The position numbers and the translations under genes were made by a program. A DNA stretch of 54,038 bases. Origin: Gammaproteobacteria bacterium. Lineage in GTDB: Bacteria > Pseudomonadota > Gammaproteobacteria > Pseudomonadales > Cellvibrionaceae. Positions 53,729 to 54,038 of this stretch are shown here, piece by piece; the stretch's first letter is position 1; every line of letters begins with the position of its first letter. The DNA is taken from assembly GCA_021151625.1 (NCBI GenBank), contig JAGKWY010000014.1:1-54038 (forward strand), read 5' to 3'. The notes under the pieces were generated by a model. That model was not told the DNA's origin, did no database searches, and was given only the letters and a program-made list of their open reading frames with translations.

Positions 53729-53995
53729 TTACTCGGCTTGCTCGTCTTCTTCGCCTTCGATACCGCCCGCTTCATTGAGCAGTGGTACGCGTACCGCACG
53801 GGATGGGACAACGGTAGAGATTGCGTGCTTGTAAACCATTTGGCTTACAGTATTTTTCAGCAGCACAACAAACTGATCAAATGATTCAACCTGGCCCTGT
53901 AACTTGATGCCATTTACCAGGTAAATGGACACAGGTACACGTTCTTTACGCAGAACGTTCAGGTAAGGGTCTTGTAAACTATGCCCTTTTGACAT
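53729..53995 (-). CDS. hfq: RNA chaperone Hfq
   Basis: 88 residues. Sm1 (DPYLNVLRKERVPVSIYLVN, LQGQVESFDQFVVLL) and Sm2 with YKHAIS are complete, followed by a short acidic tail (EGEEDEQAE). It forms hexamers that pair small RNAs with mRNAs. GAGGAG lies 7 nt before the ATG. It is the first gene of the hfq-hflX-hflK-hflC-hisZ-purA series; miaA, often found before hfq, would lie beyond the window end and cannot be seen. Confidence 0.97.
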   Translation of the reverse strand: MSKGHSLQDPYLNVLRKERVPVSIYLVNGIKLQGQVESFDQFVVLLKNTVSQMVYKHAISTVVPSRAVRVPLLNEAGGIEGEEDEQAE

Positions 53996-54038
53996 GTTTA
54001 TTCTCCTCGGGACAATAAATAAAAAGATAGCAAAAATT

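Noticed and set aside
1..54038. tRNA, rRNA or known riboswitch
   Set aside because: None was recognised by eye in the intergenic regions on either strand; a covariance search was not possible.

Overview
The window looks like a chromosome segment of a plant-cell-wall-degrading gammaproteobacterium close to Cellvibrio (inference). Signs are poly-serine linkers behind lipobox cysteines, a lipoprotein GH10 xylanase with a CBM15-like module, a GH115 alpha-glucuronidase, a large TonB-dependent receptor followed by flavin-dependent halogenase homologues, and a Pseudomonas-like hfq-hflX-hflK-hflC-hisZ-purA block. No rRNA, tRNA, CRISPR array, prophage or transposase gene was seen.

Layout. (1) 1-4763: a 5'-cut poly-Ser lipoprotein, a zinc-ribbon membrane protein, an arylamine N-acetyltransferase and an S41 peptidase lipoprotein. 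(2) 4903-23495: a xylan/glucuronoxylan locus. GH3 beta-glycosidase, xylose isomerase and xylulokinase lie on the minus strand. A Nudix-type regulator, a xylose-type MFS symporter, an acyltransferase, a GH10 xylanase, GH43, GH115, a ManD-type mannonate dehydratase and a second GH43 lie on the plus strand. Together they would cut xylan, remove glucuronosyl side chains, release xylose, import it and bring it to xylulose-5-phosphate, with ManD covering one step of glucuronate catabolism. (3) 23496-36700: an accessory island with a ParD/ParE-like toxin-antitoxin pair, two paralogous secreted Exop_C-like proteins and, between them on the opposite strand, a 3190-residue RHS/SpvB protein ending in an intact M23 peptidase domain, with a small secreted protein 2 nt downstream that is a good immunity candidate. 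Related copies of a short repeat/terminator are scattered through this island.

(4) 36750-47703: a minus-strand cluster in which a TonB-dependent receptor is followed, after an intercistronic terminator-like hairpin, by five tightly packed halogenase-family genes. Three keep the flavin-halogenase motifs (GGGTAGW, active-site Lys, WxWRIP, EPLES). The two between them are full length but have lost all of these. The strict canonical/degenerate alternation is the most novel-looking feature. (5) 48043-53995: purA, hisZ, hflC, hflK, hflX and hfq on the minus strand.

Three gene boundaries look deleted: the xylulokinase 3' end, the hflC 3' end (a yjeT/DUF2065 gene expected from Pseudomonas is also absent), and the hisZ 3' end together with the purA 5' end, so that purA has no P-loop. 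These are either real lesions or assembly errors and should be checked before metabolic conclusions are drawn. All functional calls rest on reading motifs by eye; no database search was run.
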